Shown here one piece after another: positions 12,066 to 20,592 of a stretch of 26,619 nucleotides of DNA (within the stretch, counting starts at the first letter, position 1; each line of letters begins with the position of its first letter). The stretch spans positions 1-26,619 of the forward strand of contig CAYVRJ010000016.1 in assembly GCA_964453645.1 (NCBI GenBank), given 5' to 3'. A model generated the notes under the pieces. That model was not told the DNA's origin. It saw only the letters and a program-made list of their open reading frames with translations, and ran no database searches. The translations under genes were made by a program, and so were the position numbers. The stretch comes from CAYVRJ01 sp964453645 (GTDB lineage: Bacteria; Bacillota; Clostridia; Christensenellales; JAWKQI01).

Positions 12066-13424
12066 ATGGTATTATACGAAACGACTGCATACATTTTGAG
12101 ATATTGGTTTGTGTTGGCGGTGCTCATCCTATTGTTTGGCGCTATCCTCAGCTCCTACGGGGAGTATCGCAAGCGCAAGCTGGAGGAGGGAAACTTCTTC
12201 TTTGCCAAGAGCAGTGCGGGAATCCTCATTTTTATTATGATCTTGTTTGTGTTTTCCGCCTTTGTGCTGCTGTCCTTTCGGGGTAATACGGTGGACTTTG
12301 ACGCACTGTTTCTGGGGGGCGGTCTTTGTGTTGTCATCGCTGCGCTGTACCTCATTTTAAAGAAGTTTTATCCCCTGCTGGACAGGCAAGCGTTTATCAT
12401 CCCCCTCTTTTTAGCTTCCGTGGGATTGATTTTGCAATACCGGTTGTCCCCCGAGCACGGCATCAAACAGTTCATTTGGTTTGCTGCGGGTATCGTTGCC
12501 CTCATTATTGCCATCGAGGTGATCAGACGGTCTAACACCTTCGGCAAGCTCAACTATTTATTTATGGGGTTGTGTGTGGCCATGCTGCTCTCCACCCTCG
12601 TCCTCTCCCGCTCCATCGGGGGAGCCAAGAATTGGTTGGAGTTTGGCGGGTTTTCCATTCAGCCCAGCGAATTTGCCAAACTGCTGTTCATCGTGATCAG
12701 CGCCTACTACCTCTCCCAAAGGCGAACGATATCATCCATTCTTCCATATATAATATTTTGCGCAACGTGTTTAATCATTCTGGTGATTGCACGGGATTTG
12801 GGTTCGGCACTGCTCTTTGCCCTCACATTTATTGTGCTCATCTACTGTGCCACGGGTAAAAAGCGATACGCCCTGTTCAGCGCAAGTGGGCTCATGGGGG
12901 GTGCACTCATCTCCTACAATCTCTTTTCTCATGTGAAGACCAGGGTGGACATTTGGATCGACCCTTGGGCGGTCTATCAGGCCGAAGGATATCAAATCGT
13001 ACAGGCACTCATGGCCATTGCATCGGGGGGATTTTTGGGCATGGGGTTAAACTTGGGGTATCCCAGCGTCATCCCCGCAGCCCGGACAGATTTTATCTTT
13101 GCGGTGGTGTGCGAGGAGTTTGGCATTATTTTTGGCATTGCAGTGATCGCCTTTTACGTGCTGCTCATTATCAGGGGTGCCCTCATTGCCCTTCGGGCGA
13201 ACACCCTCTTTCACCAGCTCTTGGCCTTTGGGGCAACGGCCATGCTGTCCCTCCAGTGCTTCATTATCATCGGCGGGGTCATCAAACTCATTCCCCTAAC
13301 GGGCATCACCCTTCCCTTTTTAAGTTACGGGGGCAGTTCCATGGTGAGCTGTATGGCACTGTTGGGAATTCTACAGGGGGTGGCTGTCAAAAGTGAACAG
13401 GATCAACCAACATATCAAGATTGA
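12066..13424 (+). CDS. FtsW/RodA/SpoVE-family peptidoglycan polymerase
   Basis: A SEDS-family membrane glycosyltransferase that polymerises lipid II and works with a class B PBP. It has 452 residues and about ten to twelve helices. Family blocks are GGAKNWLEFGGFSIQPSEFAK, the VIARDLGSALLFALTF block, the QVIQALMAIASGGFLGMGL-type segment (QIVQALMAIASGGFLGMGLN) and the C-terminal TGITLPFLSYGGSSMVSCM. A PBP gene follows with a 32-nt overlap, matching the FtsW/RodA-PbpA pairing known from Actinobacteria. Whether it serves division, elongation or spore cortex cannot be told. No ribosome site precedes ATG 12066; the transcript may be leaderless. An in-frame TTG at 12048 overlaps the -10 box and is unlikely. 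Confidence 0.9.
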   Translation: MVLYETTAYILRYWFVLAVLILLFGAILSSYGEYRKRKLEEGNFFFAKSSAGILIFIMILFVFSAFVLLSFRGNTVDFDALFLGGGLCVVIAALYLILKKFYPLLDRQAFIIPLFLASVGLILQYRLSPEHGIKQFIWFAAGIVALIIAIEVIRRSNTFGKLNYLFMGLCVAMLLSTLVLSRSIGGAKNWLEFGGFSIQPSEFAKLLFIVISAYYLSQRRTISSILPYIIFCATCLIILVIARDLGSALLFALTFIVLIYCATGKKRYALFSASGLMGGALISYNLFSHVKTRVDIWIDPWAVYQAEGYQIVQALMAIASGGFLGMGLNLGYPSVIPAARTDFIFAVVCEEFGIIFGIAVIAFYVLLIIRGALIALRANTLFHQLLAFGATAMLSLQCFIIIGGVIKLIPLTGITLPFLSYGGSSMVSCMALLGILQGVAVKSEQDQPTYQD

Positions 13425-14802
13425 CAAAACGGCAAAATATATGAAACAGGTGATCGTCATCTTCCTGCTTTTCTTTGCCCTGCTCATCGGTTATTTGTTT
13501 TATTCCATCAACACCTTTGGCGACCGCTGGTTTGTAACGCCCTACAACCCCCGGCTGTTAAACGTGCGCTCCAAAGTGAGTGCGGGAACGATTTACGACC
13601 GCAAGGGTGTGAAAATGGCCTACACCCAGGGGGACACCCGCAAGTATTTAAACGATGCCCCTTGGCGCAAGGCGGTGTCCCACGTTGTGGGAGAGACCTA
13701 CGGGCTGACCAGGGGAGCCGAAACTTTTTTTGCCAAACAGTTGTACGGCTTTTCGGACAACATCGGCAACCGGTTCGATCAGTTGCTCACCGGGGAGAAC
13801 AGGCGGGGCAGCGACATCGCACTGACCATCAGCGCAAAGCTGCAAACGGAAATCGCAGCAAAAATAAAGACGGGGGCCTGTGTGGTGATGAACTATCAGA
13901 CGGGAGAGATTCTCGCTCTGGTCTCCACTCCGGGGTTCGACCCAACCCGGCTCAAGAACATTTCAGACGAAACCCAGTCCACCGTGCTCTTTAACCGTGC
14001 CACCATGGGCAGATATCCCCCCGGTTCCATCTTTAAGGTAATCACTGCCGCAGGTGCGCTGGAGAACAGGGACATCGGCACCGTGACGTGCACCGGCAGT
14101 TTGGAGATCGATGGCAACACCATCTCCTGTGCCGGCGGAAAGGCCCACGGGGAGGTGGATTTACAATCTGCCTTTGACAAGTCCTGCAACGTCTACTTTT
14201 CGCTGTTGGCCCAGAGTTTGGGGGACAACACTCTGCTTCGGCTGAGCCAACGGTTTGCCTTTAACGATGAGTTTTTGTTCTCGGACATCATCGTCTATAA
14301 GAGTATCTATGAGCGGGCAAACAATGTGCTCAACCTCTCGCAGGCGGGATTTGGGCAGTACAACACGTTGATCACCCCCCTTCACGCAGCTATGATCGCT
14401 TCGGCTATAGCCAACGAGGGCAAGATGCCCACCCCCAAACTGCTGGCAAGGGAAATTGCACCCAACGGTACCGAGAAAGACGTGCTGGTGCCAAAGACCT
14501 ATGCCACGCCCCTTTCAAAAAACGTTGCCAATGAATTAAAAGCCATGATGCTCAGTGCGGTTGAAAACGGAACGGGGAAGAGTGCCAAGATTCAGGGGCT
14601 TGCGGTTTGCGGCAAGACGGGCACCGCACAGTTTGTGAACAAACAGGGTAAGTTGTCGGAGCACGCATGGTTTATCGGATTTCTTAACGAAGAGCAGTAT
14701 CCCTACAGCGTGGCTGTTTTGGTGGAGGGTGGCGGATCGGGGGGCAGCGTTGCAGCTCCCATTGCCAAAATTGCCCTGCAAGGGGCTATGAATATACAAT
14801 AA
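13393..14802 (+). CDS. Class B penicillin-binding protein (PbpA/FtsI-like transpeptidase)
   Basis: Membrane-anchored transpeptidase that cross-links peptidoglycan. The 469 residues comprise a membrane anchor at about 17-36, a short N-terminal region with GTIYDRKGVKMAYT, and the penicillin-binding domain with all three active-site motifs: S212-I-F-K215, S264-C-N266 and K408-T-G410. Length and layout resemble mycobacterial PbpA and lack a large dimerisation domain. The GTG at 13393 follows AGGGGGTGG; an ATG at 13441 lacks a ribosome site. The 32-nt overlap with the SEDS gene suggests coupled translation and a polymerase-transpeptidase pair. Confidence 0.93.
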   Translation: MNRINQHIKIDKTAKYMKQVIVIFLLFFALLIGYLFYSINTFGDRWFVTPYNPRLLNVRSKVSAGTIYDRKGVKMAYTQGDTRKYLNDAPWRKAVSHVVGETYGLTRGAETFFAKQLYGFSDNIGNRFDQLLTGENRRGSDIALTISAKLQTEIAAKIKTGACVVMNYQTGEILALVSTPGFDPTRLKNISDETQSTVLFNRATMGRYPPGSIFKVITAAGALENRDIGTVTCTGSLEIDGNTISCAGGKAHGEVDLQSAFDKSCNVYFSLLAQSLGDNTLLRLSQRFAFNDEFLFSDIIVYKSIYERANNVLNLSQAGFGQYNTLITPLHAAMIASAIANEGKMPTPKLLAREIAPNGTEKDVLVPKTYATPLSKNVANELKAMMLSAVENGTGKSAKIQGLAVCGKTGTAQFVNKQGKLSEHAWFIGFLNEEQYPYSVAVLVEGGGSGGSVAAPIAKIALQGAMNIQ

Positions 14803-14884
14803 TACAATGCATAAAATTTTTATAATTTTGTGTCTAATCCCGGTGAAAACAGGCGAAATGGAAAATATTTCATCAAATTCGTTA

Positions 14885-14913
14885 TTGTATACTTTGTTAA
14901 ACTTTGATATTAT
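14885..14913 (+). promoter_or_regulatory. Promoter of dnaA
   Basis: TTGTAT (14885-14890), 17 nt, TATTAT (14908-14913). The 171-nt gap between the PBP and dnaA is AT-rich but shows no TTATCCACA-type DnaA box. Confidence 0.7.
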
Positions 14914-14973
14914 ATCATGTATCGGAAGTTATTTTGTTTTTTAATTTTATTTTTTGTTTTTTGAGGTGAGGAA

Positions 14974-16359
14974 ATGGCTAATCTGCTTCTCGTTTGGGAG
15001 AAAGCATTGGAAATTCTGGAGAGGGAAATGCCCAGTGTCAGCTACGACACTTGGATTAAGGACATTAAACCCTACCGTCAGACTTCCGATTCGTTATACT
15101 TTGAAGTCTCCAACGAGCTTCACAAGAATATTATCAACCAGCGATACAAGCAGTCTATCAAATCCGCCATCATTCGTGCGGCGGCAGAGACCAACACCAT
15201 TTCCGACTTTGGGGAATTCGAACCCATGTTTTTAACCAAGAGCGAAGTGCTCAGTTTCGAACCCCCCGAACCCGAACCTGCTCCCGTTTCATCGGTGATC
15301 GAGGAGGCAAAGACCACCCTCAACCCCAACTATGTCTTTGAGACGTACGTTGTGGGTAACTCCAACCGCTTGGCCCATGCGGCTTGCCTTGGAGTTTCGG
15401 AATTGCCCGGCAGGTCTTACAACCCCCTTTTCCTATACGGGGGCTCGGGCCTTGGCAAAACCCATTTGATGCACGCCATTGGCAACCACATCAATCAGGA
15501 ATACCCCGAAGCACAGGTGCTCTACGTCTCCAGCGAGACGTTTACCAACGAATTTATCGCATCCATTGCTTCCAACGTTTCGGGGGTGAAGGAGCAGTTT
15601 CGCACAAAATACCGCTCCTGCGATGTGTTACTCATCGACGACATTCAGTTTATTGCGGACAAGTTTGGTGTGCAGGAAGAAATCTTCCACACCTTTAACA
15701 CCCTCCGGGAGAACAACAAACAAATTGTCATTACCTCTGATAAACCACCCAAGGAGATACCTAAAATTGAGGACAGGCTCCGCTCCCGCTTTGAGTGGGG
15801 GTTGAGTGCAGATATACAACAGCCCGACTACGAGACAAAGTTTGCAATTCTTTTAAAGAAGGCAGAGCATTTGGCTATGGTCAACGGCATAGATTTAAAG
15901 ATACCCCGAGAAGTGCTGGACTTCATCGCCAAAAAGGCAACGTCTAACATTCGGGAGCTGGAGGGCAGCTTGCAAAAGGTCATCGCTTATGCACGGCTGC
16001 ACAACGCAGAGATCAACCTGGAACTGGCCGAAAACGCCCTTCGGGACTTCTTCACCCCAGCCAAGGAGCGCAGGGTGACCCCCGGGCAAATTCTCGACAT
16101 GGTTTGCGATCACTTTTCCATATCCTCCGAGGATATTAAAAGCCGCAAGAAAAACCGGGAGATTTCCCAACCCCGGCAGATTTGCATGTATTTAATCAGA
16201 AACTTGACGGACGCATCCCTGCCCAAAATCGGCGAAGTGCTGGGGGGTAAAGACCACACCACCGTCATGCACGCCATCGACAAAATCAGCCGGGAGATGG
16301 AGGACAACATAAAAACCAAAACCGACGTGGAGGATATTATTGCGAAAGTCAAATCGTGA
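14974..16359 (+). CDS. dnaA: Chromosomal replication initiator protein DnaA
   Basis: AAA+ protein that opens the replication origin. All domains are present in 461 residues: domain I at about 1-80, a short Pro/Glu linker at about 93-113, domain III with Walker A GGSGLGKT (156-163) and Walker B VLLIDDIQF (218-226), the DRLRSRFEWGL sensor/arginine region, and domain IV with PRQICMYLIRNLTD and DHTTVMHA (427-434) for DnaA-box binding. GAGGTGAGG precedes the ATG. The setting is unusual: a PBP gene upstream, and downstream an overlapping transporter gene instead of dnaN. No DnaA boxes are seen upstream, so the origin is probably elsewhere or this is a relocated gene. Confidence 0.96.
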   Translation: MANLLLVWEKALEILEREMPSVSYDTWIKDIKPYRQTSDSLYFEVSNELHKNIINQRYKQSIKSAIIRAAAETNTISDFGEFEPMFLTKSEVLSFEPPEPEPAPVSSVIEEAKTTLNPNYVFETYVVGNSNRLAHAACLGVSELPGRSYNPLFLYGGSGLGKTHLMHAIGNHINQEYPEAQVLYVSSETFTNEFIASIASNVSGVKEQFRTKYRSCDVLLIDDIQFIADKFGVQEEIFHTFNTLRENNKQIVITSDKPPKEIPKIEDRLRSRFEWGLSADIQQPDYETKFAILLKKAEHLAMVNGIDLKIPREVLDFIAKKATSNIRELEGSLQKVIAYARLHNAEINLELAENALRDFFTPAKERRVTPGQILDMVCDHFSISSEDIKSRKKNREISQPRQICMYLIRNLTDASLPKIGEVLGGKDHTTVMHAIDKISREMEDNIKTKTDVEDIIAKVKS

Positions 16360-17764
16360 AATACAATCAATCAATCTACTGGGCTACGGTGCCGGAAACC
16401 TTTCGTTTGCTTTGACGTTTCAATTGGTTTCGGCATTTATTTATTTTTACGCAACCACTGTGTTAAAAATTGCACCCGGTTTAGTGGGCGCCATCGTCTC
16501 GGTGAGCGTGATTTTTGATGCACTCACCGATCCCCTCATGGGTTATATATCGGACTACACCACCTTTAAAAGGCTGGGCAGGCGCCACGGGTATTTAATC
16601 ATCGGTGCCCTGGGTATCGCCCTGTTTAACGCCCTGCTCTGGTCCATCGATCCCGCATGGGACAAAACAACCAAGCTAATTTTACTCACCGTTTGGCTGT
16701 TTTGCACAAAATTATTTTTAACAGTCTTCGGCACCCCCTACAACGCACTGGGTGCGGAACTCACCGACGACTACCACAAGCGTACCACGGTGCAAGCCTT
16801 TAAAACTGCCTTTTTCATACTGGGGTTTTTGTTCCCCTCTGTGGCAGGTATGGCCTTTTTCTTCCGCCCAACGCCCGAATACCCAACGGGGCAGCTAAAC
16901 CCTTCTGCCTACTTTGAAATGGGTTTATTAGCCTCGGTCTTAACCCTGTTCTTTGCAGGGGTGTGTATCTATGCCACCCTCAACCATACGGTTGCCAGCA
17001 AACCGGCAACCCCCTCGGTGAAAGGTGTTTTTTCAGACATGGTCTCTGCCTTAAAAGCAAGGGATTTTCGAAATATCGTCATTGGCTATTTGTTTATCAA
17101 CATCTCTTCCTCTCTGGTGAGTGCCGTGGGGCTGCACGTGCTCACGTATACCTATGATATTTCGGGCAACGCCATTGCTGGGGTGTTTGGCACTCTGTTT
17201 GGAGTTGCCGTGGTCTCTCAGCCCCTGTGGACGTATATCGCAAAGCGAAAGGAAAAAAAGACTGCCCTGCTCTACGCCCTCTACGCTTCGCTCATCGGCT
17301 CGGCTGGGTTTTTAGCCACGGTTTACGTGCGGGACAACCACGCGTTGTGTTATGTCCTGTTGGTGGTTTGTGCTGTGATTATGGGGCTTTCCATTGGGGG
17401 ATGCTTGTCCCTGCCCTATTCCATGCTCACCGATACTCTGGATGTGGACGAATACCACACGGGCAAGCGCAAAGAAGGGGTGTACTACGGGGCGATCACC
17501 TTCACCTACAAACTCTCTCAGGCGCTGATCGTCTTTTTGGCGGGGATTGTCATGACATTTCTGGGGTTCGACCCCGAACTGCCCAAGCAACTGCCCCACG
17601 TGAGCGCCAGCCTTGGTTATTTGCTGCCCATTGGGTTTTTGTGTGCCTTTGTACCCGCCATACTCATATTTAGAAAATACACTTTAACTAAAGAAAAGAT
17701 TCGCGAAATACAAGAAAAGATAAGGAGAGAAAAAGATGATAACCACCAAGTGGATGCTGGGTAA
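16340..17764 (+). CDS. GPH-family (glycoside-pentoside-hexuronide) cation symporter
   Basis: A 474-residue MFS-type membrane carrier. The N-terminal INLLGYGAGNLSFALTF, DALTDPLMGYISDYT with the following KRLGRRHGY, and PYNALGAELTDDYHKRT are typical of GPH (MelB/YihP-like) sugar symporters. The TTG start at 16340 lies within the end of dnaA, 6 nt after GGAGG, giving a 20-nt overlap and suggesting coupling with dnaA. The C-terminus is basic and charged. Substrate unknown; no glycosidase is adjacent. Confidence 0.85.
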   Translation: MRKSNREIQSINLLGYGAGNLSFALTFQLVSAFIYFYATTVLKIAPGLVGAIVSVSVIFDALTDPLMGYISDYTTFKRLGRRHGYLIIGALGIALFNALLWSIDPAWDKTTKLILLTVWLFCTKLFLTVFGTPYNALGAELTDDYHKRTTVQAFKTAFFILGFLFPSVAGMAFFFRPTPEYPTGQLNPSAYFEMGLLASVLTLFFAGVCIYATLNHTVASKPATPSVKGVFSDMVSALKARDFRNIVIGYLFINISSSLVSAVGLHVLTYTYDISGNAIAGVFGTLFGVAVVSQPLWTYIAKRKEKKTALLYALYASLIGSAGFLATVYVRDNHALCYVLLVVCAVIMGLSIGGCLSLPYSMLTDTLDVDEYHTGKRKEGVYYGAITFTYKLSQALIVFLAGIVMTFLGFDPELPKQLPHVSASLGYLLPIGFLCAFVPAILIFRKYTLTKEKIREIQEKIRREKDDNHQVDAG

Positions 17765-18215
17765 CTCTGATCCTGATTTTAAATTTGTGCAAATGATCCG
17801 CCATGTGGTGTTTGTTGAAGAACAAAAGGGATCGAAATTTGAAGACGACACTCCGGTTGACAAATACGGCATACACCTGCTCTGTTACTTCGACGGAGAA
17901 CCCGCTGGGGCGGGCACCCTCTTCCACGATGGAGAAAAGGTTTTGCTCCGGCTGATTTGCGTGCGCAAGGAGTTTCGGGGCAAGCAACTGGGAGATCTGG
18001 TGGTGCGGTTGCTGTTATATAAAGCTTCTCTCACCGACACAAAGGAAATGTATGTCCGCTCACAGGACTATATTTACAAATTATATGAAAAATTCGGGTT
18101 TAAAAGGATAGACGACGAGGAAATAATCATAGACGGGATTCCCCACTATATGATGAAGCTGAATATGGCAGAGCTTCAATTTCCAAGGAAGTGCGATGGA
18201 CATCATAACGTTTGA
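17736..18215 (+). CDS. GNAT-family N-acetyltransferase
   Basis: A 159-residue cytosolic acetyltransferase. Motif A for acetyl-CoA binding is RLICVRKEFRGKQLGDLVV (about residues 72-90), followed by VRSQDYIYKLYEKFGFKR, typical of motif B, and the HYMMKL end strand. The start region WMLGNSDPDFKFVQMIRHVVFVEEQ resembles ElaA/YjcF-type GNATs. The substrate is unknown. It overlaps the GPH transporter gene by 29 nt and the MscS gene by 20 nt, so the run from dnaA to mscS is one tightly packed operon. Confidence 0.88.
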   Translation: MITTKWMLGNSDPDFKFVQMIRHVVFVEEQKGSKFEDDTPVDKYGIHLLCYFDGEPAGAGTLFHDGEKVLLRLICVRKEFRGKQLGDLVVRLLLYKASLTDTKEMYVRSQDYIYKLYEKFGFKRIDDEEIIIDGIPHYMMKLNMAELQFPRKCDGHHNV

Positions 18216-19065
18216 AAACCAAGTTAAATCCTTACTAAACAGCTTTATGCAAAACTTACCCACTATTTTGCTGAAATTTGCCGAGATTGTCTTAATCATC
18301 GTCGTTGCAAAGCTGTTGATTTTCTTACTCAGAAAGACGATTAAGCGGCGCATATCCGCCCGCAAAAAAAAATCCCCCAACTCGGTGATCGCAAGGAAGT
18401 CCGAAACCGTGTTGGTGGCCTATAAAAGTGCCCTCAAATACGTGATTTATTTCTTTGCCCTCATCTCCATTTTAGCCGTACTGGAACTTTCCGCAACGGT
18501 GAGTAGCATCATTGCTGCGGCAGGAGTGGGGGGTATTATCATTGGCTTTGGGGCACAAAAGCTGGTGCAGGACTTCTTTTCGGGCTTTTTTATGTTGTTT
18601 GAAGACCAACTTTCGGTGGGGGACTATATTGAAACGGGTGGGGTGAAGGGTATTGTTGAAAATATCACCATTCGCACCACGGTGATCCGCCAGTTTGGGG
18701 GTGAACTTGTCACCATACCCAACGGCAGCATCGATAAAGTGATCAACTACTCTCGGGGGAACATCAACGTCTTTTTAGAAATCACCATCGCCCCCGGGCA
18801 GGACAACGAAAAAGCCATGACGTTCATACGAGAGACGCTGTTTCAATACGCTTTAGAAAACGAGGACACAGTGTTTACTGCCAATGTGCTGGGCCTTTCT
18901 AAGTTGAGTGAGAGAGGAATTACTATTAAATCCCAAATCACCGTGAAACCCATGTTTCAGTGGCAGGTGGAGCGTGATTTGAACCATCTGGTCACAGAGG
19001 GACTGTCCAAAAATGGCATTGAATTGTCGTTTGCAACCAATATTTCCCTGCACAATGCAGGTTAA
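18196..19065 (+). CDS. Small-conductance mechanosensitive channel (MscS family)
   Basis: Membrane channel that releases solutes on hypo-osmotic shock. The 289 residues include helices at about 24-46 and 78-98 and the pore helix with AAAGVGGIIIGFGAQKLVQDFFSGFF, the Gly/Ala-rich MscS signature. It is followed by the beta domain (LSVGDYIETGGVKGIVENITIRTT and VTIPNGSI) and a C-terminal alpha/beta domain. AAGGAAG lies 5 nt before the ATG. Last gene of the dnaA operon; a short hairpin (CCTGC/GCAGG, about 19049-19063) without a T-run lies at its end. Confidence 0.95.
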   Translation: MDIITFENQVKSLLNSFMQNLPTILLKFAEIVLIIVVAKLLIFLLRKTIKRRISARKKKSPNSVIARKSETVLVAYKSALKYVIYFFALISILAVLELSATVSSIIAAAGVGGIIIGFGAQKLVQDFFSGFFMLFEDQLSVGDYIETGGVKGIVENITIRTTVIRQFGGELVTIPNGSIDKVINYSRGNINVFLEITIAPGQDNEKAMTFIRETLFQYALENEDTVFTANVLGLSKLSERGITIKSQITVKPMFQWQVERDLNHLVTEGLSKNGIELSFATNISLHNAG

Positions 19066-19096
19066 CAAATAATTAATTTTATTTACCGGTTATTGG

Positions 19097-19105
19097 TGTT
19101 ATAAT
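19097..19105 (+). promoter_or_regulatory. Extended -10 promoter of the signal peptidase pair
   Basis: TGT-TATAAT (TATAAT at 19100-19105) with no strong -35. The predicted transcript begins near 19112 with a hairpin TGTTGT-GAGGTT-ACAACA (19111-19128). Confidence 0.55.
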
Positions 19106-19147
19106 GAACATGTTGTGAGGTTACAACACGAGATAGTAGATAGAGGC

Positions 19148-19684
19148 ATGACGGAATATACGACCAAACAGCATAAAAAAGAAGAACGAAAACAGCTTAT
19201 AAAAACTGTACTCTTGGCAGTGCTCATCACCCTCTTTTGCAGGTTTTTTATATTTGAATTTGCAAACGTCACCGGTTCGTCTATGGAGCCTACCCTGAGC
19301 AGCGGAGATACGGTTGTTGTTGAAAAGGTTTCCTATCTCTTTCGAGACATTCAGGTGGGAGACATCGTGGTGTGCGACTACAATAAATTAAAGGGTGCGT
19401 ACATTAAGCGGGTAATGGGCGTTGCCGGGGACAGAGTGGCCGTACAGGACGGCAAGTTCTTTTTAAACGGCAAACCCTATATGGAGGACGTCTACACACT
19501 GTTGATGGCCCAAGATATGCAGGAAATCATCGTGCCCCGGCGCAAGATTTTTGTTTTGGGGGACAACCGCAATGCTTCCCTGGATTCACGGCACCCCGAG
19601 TGCGGTTTCATCCCCACTTGGGCGGTGGTGGGCAGAGGATTTATGAAGGTTATACCCTTGGATGAGATATCATTATTGTCATAA
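19148..19684 (+). CDS. lepB: Type I signal peptidase (first of tandem pair)
   Basis: Membrane protease that removes signal peptides from secreted proteins. The 178 residues have one N-terminal helix at about 19-36 and the S26 catalytic dyad Ser45 (GSSMEPTL) and Lys87 (YIKRVMGVAGD), plus the GDNRNASLDSR box. The ATG at 19148 is preferred over GTG 19115, which sits at the predicted transcript start; the ribosome site is weak (AGAGG very close). A second, related gene follows after 26 nt. Confidence 0.92.
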   Translation: MTEYTTKQHKKEERKQLIKTVLLAVLITLFCRFFIFEFANVTGSSMEPTLSSGDTVVVEKVSYLFRDIQVGDIVVCDYNKLKGAYIKRVMGVAGDRVAVQDGKFFLNGKPYMEDVYTLLMAQDMQEIIVPRRKIFVLGDNRNASLDSRHPECGFIPTWAVVGRGFMKVIPLDEISLLS

Positions 19685-19710
19685 ATATATGTTGTGAAGG
19701 TAGTAATACT

Positions 19711-20250
19711 ATGCAGGAAAAAGAAACAAAAACGCAAGAGCAAAAGCGTGCAGAGCGCAAGAGTATGGTGTATACCCTGCTGATTGCAGCAGCGGTGGCC
19801 GTTTTACTTCGGGTATTTGTGTTTGAATTTGCAAACGTAAAAGGCCCCTCCATGCAGCCCACCCTCTATACGGGGGAAACAGTGTTTATTGAAAAGGTGT
19901 CTTATCGCTTTACCCACCCCTCCTTAAACGATGTGATCGTGTGCGATTTCCCCAACTTAAAAGATGCGGCTATCAAGCGAGTGATGGGTTTGCCGGGGGA
20001 TCAGGTGGCCATTCACGGCGGTGTGTTTTATTTAAACGGGGAACAATATCTTGAGGATGTCTTTCAGGGAACCATTGAAGGGGATATGGAAGAATGGGTG
20101 GTGCCCGAAGGTCACGTGTTTGTGATGGGCGACAACCGCAACCATTCCACCGACTCCCGTTCACTCTCCTGTGGACCCATCCCCTATGAATCGGTGATTG
20201 GACGAAGTTTGTTTGTGCTTTTACCGCTGGATAAAATGGCTTGGCTGTAG
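19711..20250 (+). CDS. lepB: Type I signal peptidase (second of tandem pair)
   Basis: A 179-residue paralogue of the preceding gene: one N-terminal helix at about 20-38, catalytic Ser47 (GPSMQPTL) and Lys89 (AIKRVMGLPGD), and the GDNRNHSTDSR box. The shared FVFEFANV block after the helix shows that the two arose by tandem duplication, yet surface regions have diverged, which suggests different substrate sets. GAAGGTAG lies about 8 nt before the ATG. No clear terminator follows; the 47-residue peptide gene converges from the other strand 7 nt away. Confidence 0.93.
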   Translation: MQEKETKTQEQKRAERKSMVYTLLIAAAVAVLLRVFVFEFANVKGPSMQPTLYTGETVFIEKVSYRFTHPSLNDVIVCDFPNLKDAAIKRVMGLPGDQVAIHGGVFYLNGEQYLEDVFQGTIEGDMEEWVVPEGHVFVMGDNRNHSTDSRSLSCGPIPYESVIGRSLFVLLPLDKMAWL

Positions 20251-20257
20251 ATTAATT

Positions 20258-20401
20258 TTAGAGTAGCTTTTTTTGTAAAAACAATAGAACTAAAAAGACG
20301 ATGAAAGTAAAAAAAAGAATGATGAAAGAAACTATAAAATCTTGCACTGTATAGCTGGCATTTAAGAATCGATTATAAAGTTTTTTCATCATTTTTTTCA
20401 T
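20258..20401 (-). CDS. 47-residue single-span membrane peptide, function unknown
   Basis: It starts MKKMMKKLYNRFLNASYTVQ and continues with one strongly hydrophobic helix at about residues 22-42 (IVSFIILFFTFIVFLVLLF region), then QKKLL. Basic N-terminus, one helix and basic end suggest a membrane peptide. A near-consensus promoter (TTGACA, 17 nt, TATATT) lies about 50 nt upstream, which is the main evidence for expression. Its own ribosome site is poor. A 13-residue ORF (20414 to 20373, MGLEYEKNDEKTL) with GGTGAT upstream overlaps its start in another frame, possibly for coupling. It converges on the signal peptidase gene. No family recognised. Confidence 0.5.
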   Translation of the reverse strand: MKKMMKKLYNRFLNASYTVQDFIVSFIILFFTFIVFLVLLFLQKKLL

Positions 20402-20454
20402 ACTCAAGTCCCATAGGAATGATCACCATTTTTTATGCAGCTATTGTTAATACA

Positions 20455-20483
20455 AATATAGTCTATTCACATCACTGTGTCAA
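20455..20483 (-). promoter_or_regulatory. Near-consensus promoter of the 47-residue peptide gene
   Basis: Minus strand TTGACA (20478-20483), 17 nt, TATATT (20455-20460). It is divergent from the pfk promoter 38 nt away. Confidence 0.8.
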
Positions 20484-20520
20484 GGTTGGGTTTTTCCCTT
20501 TAATACACCAAAAAGAGCAC

Positions 20521-20549
20521 TTGATAGGTGCATATTTTTGATATATAAT
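20521..20549 (+). promoter_or_regulatory. Promoter of the phosphofructokinase gene
   Basis: TTGATA (20521-20526), 17 nt, TATAAT (20544-20549). Transcript start near 20556, leader of about 37 nt with TTTGGAGGA as ribosome site. Confidence 0.85.
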
Positions 20550-20592
20550 AAGAAACAATGAAGTTTAAATAATTCTTTGGAGGATTTATTAG

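Noticed and set aside
14803..14973. Possible replication origin before dnaA
   Set aside because: AT-rich, but no TTATCCACA-type boxes were found; only a promoter is supported.
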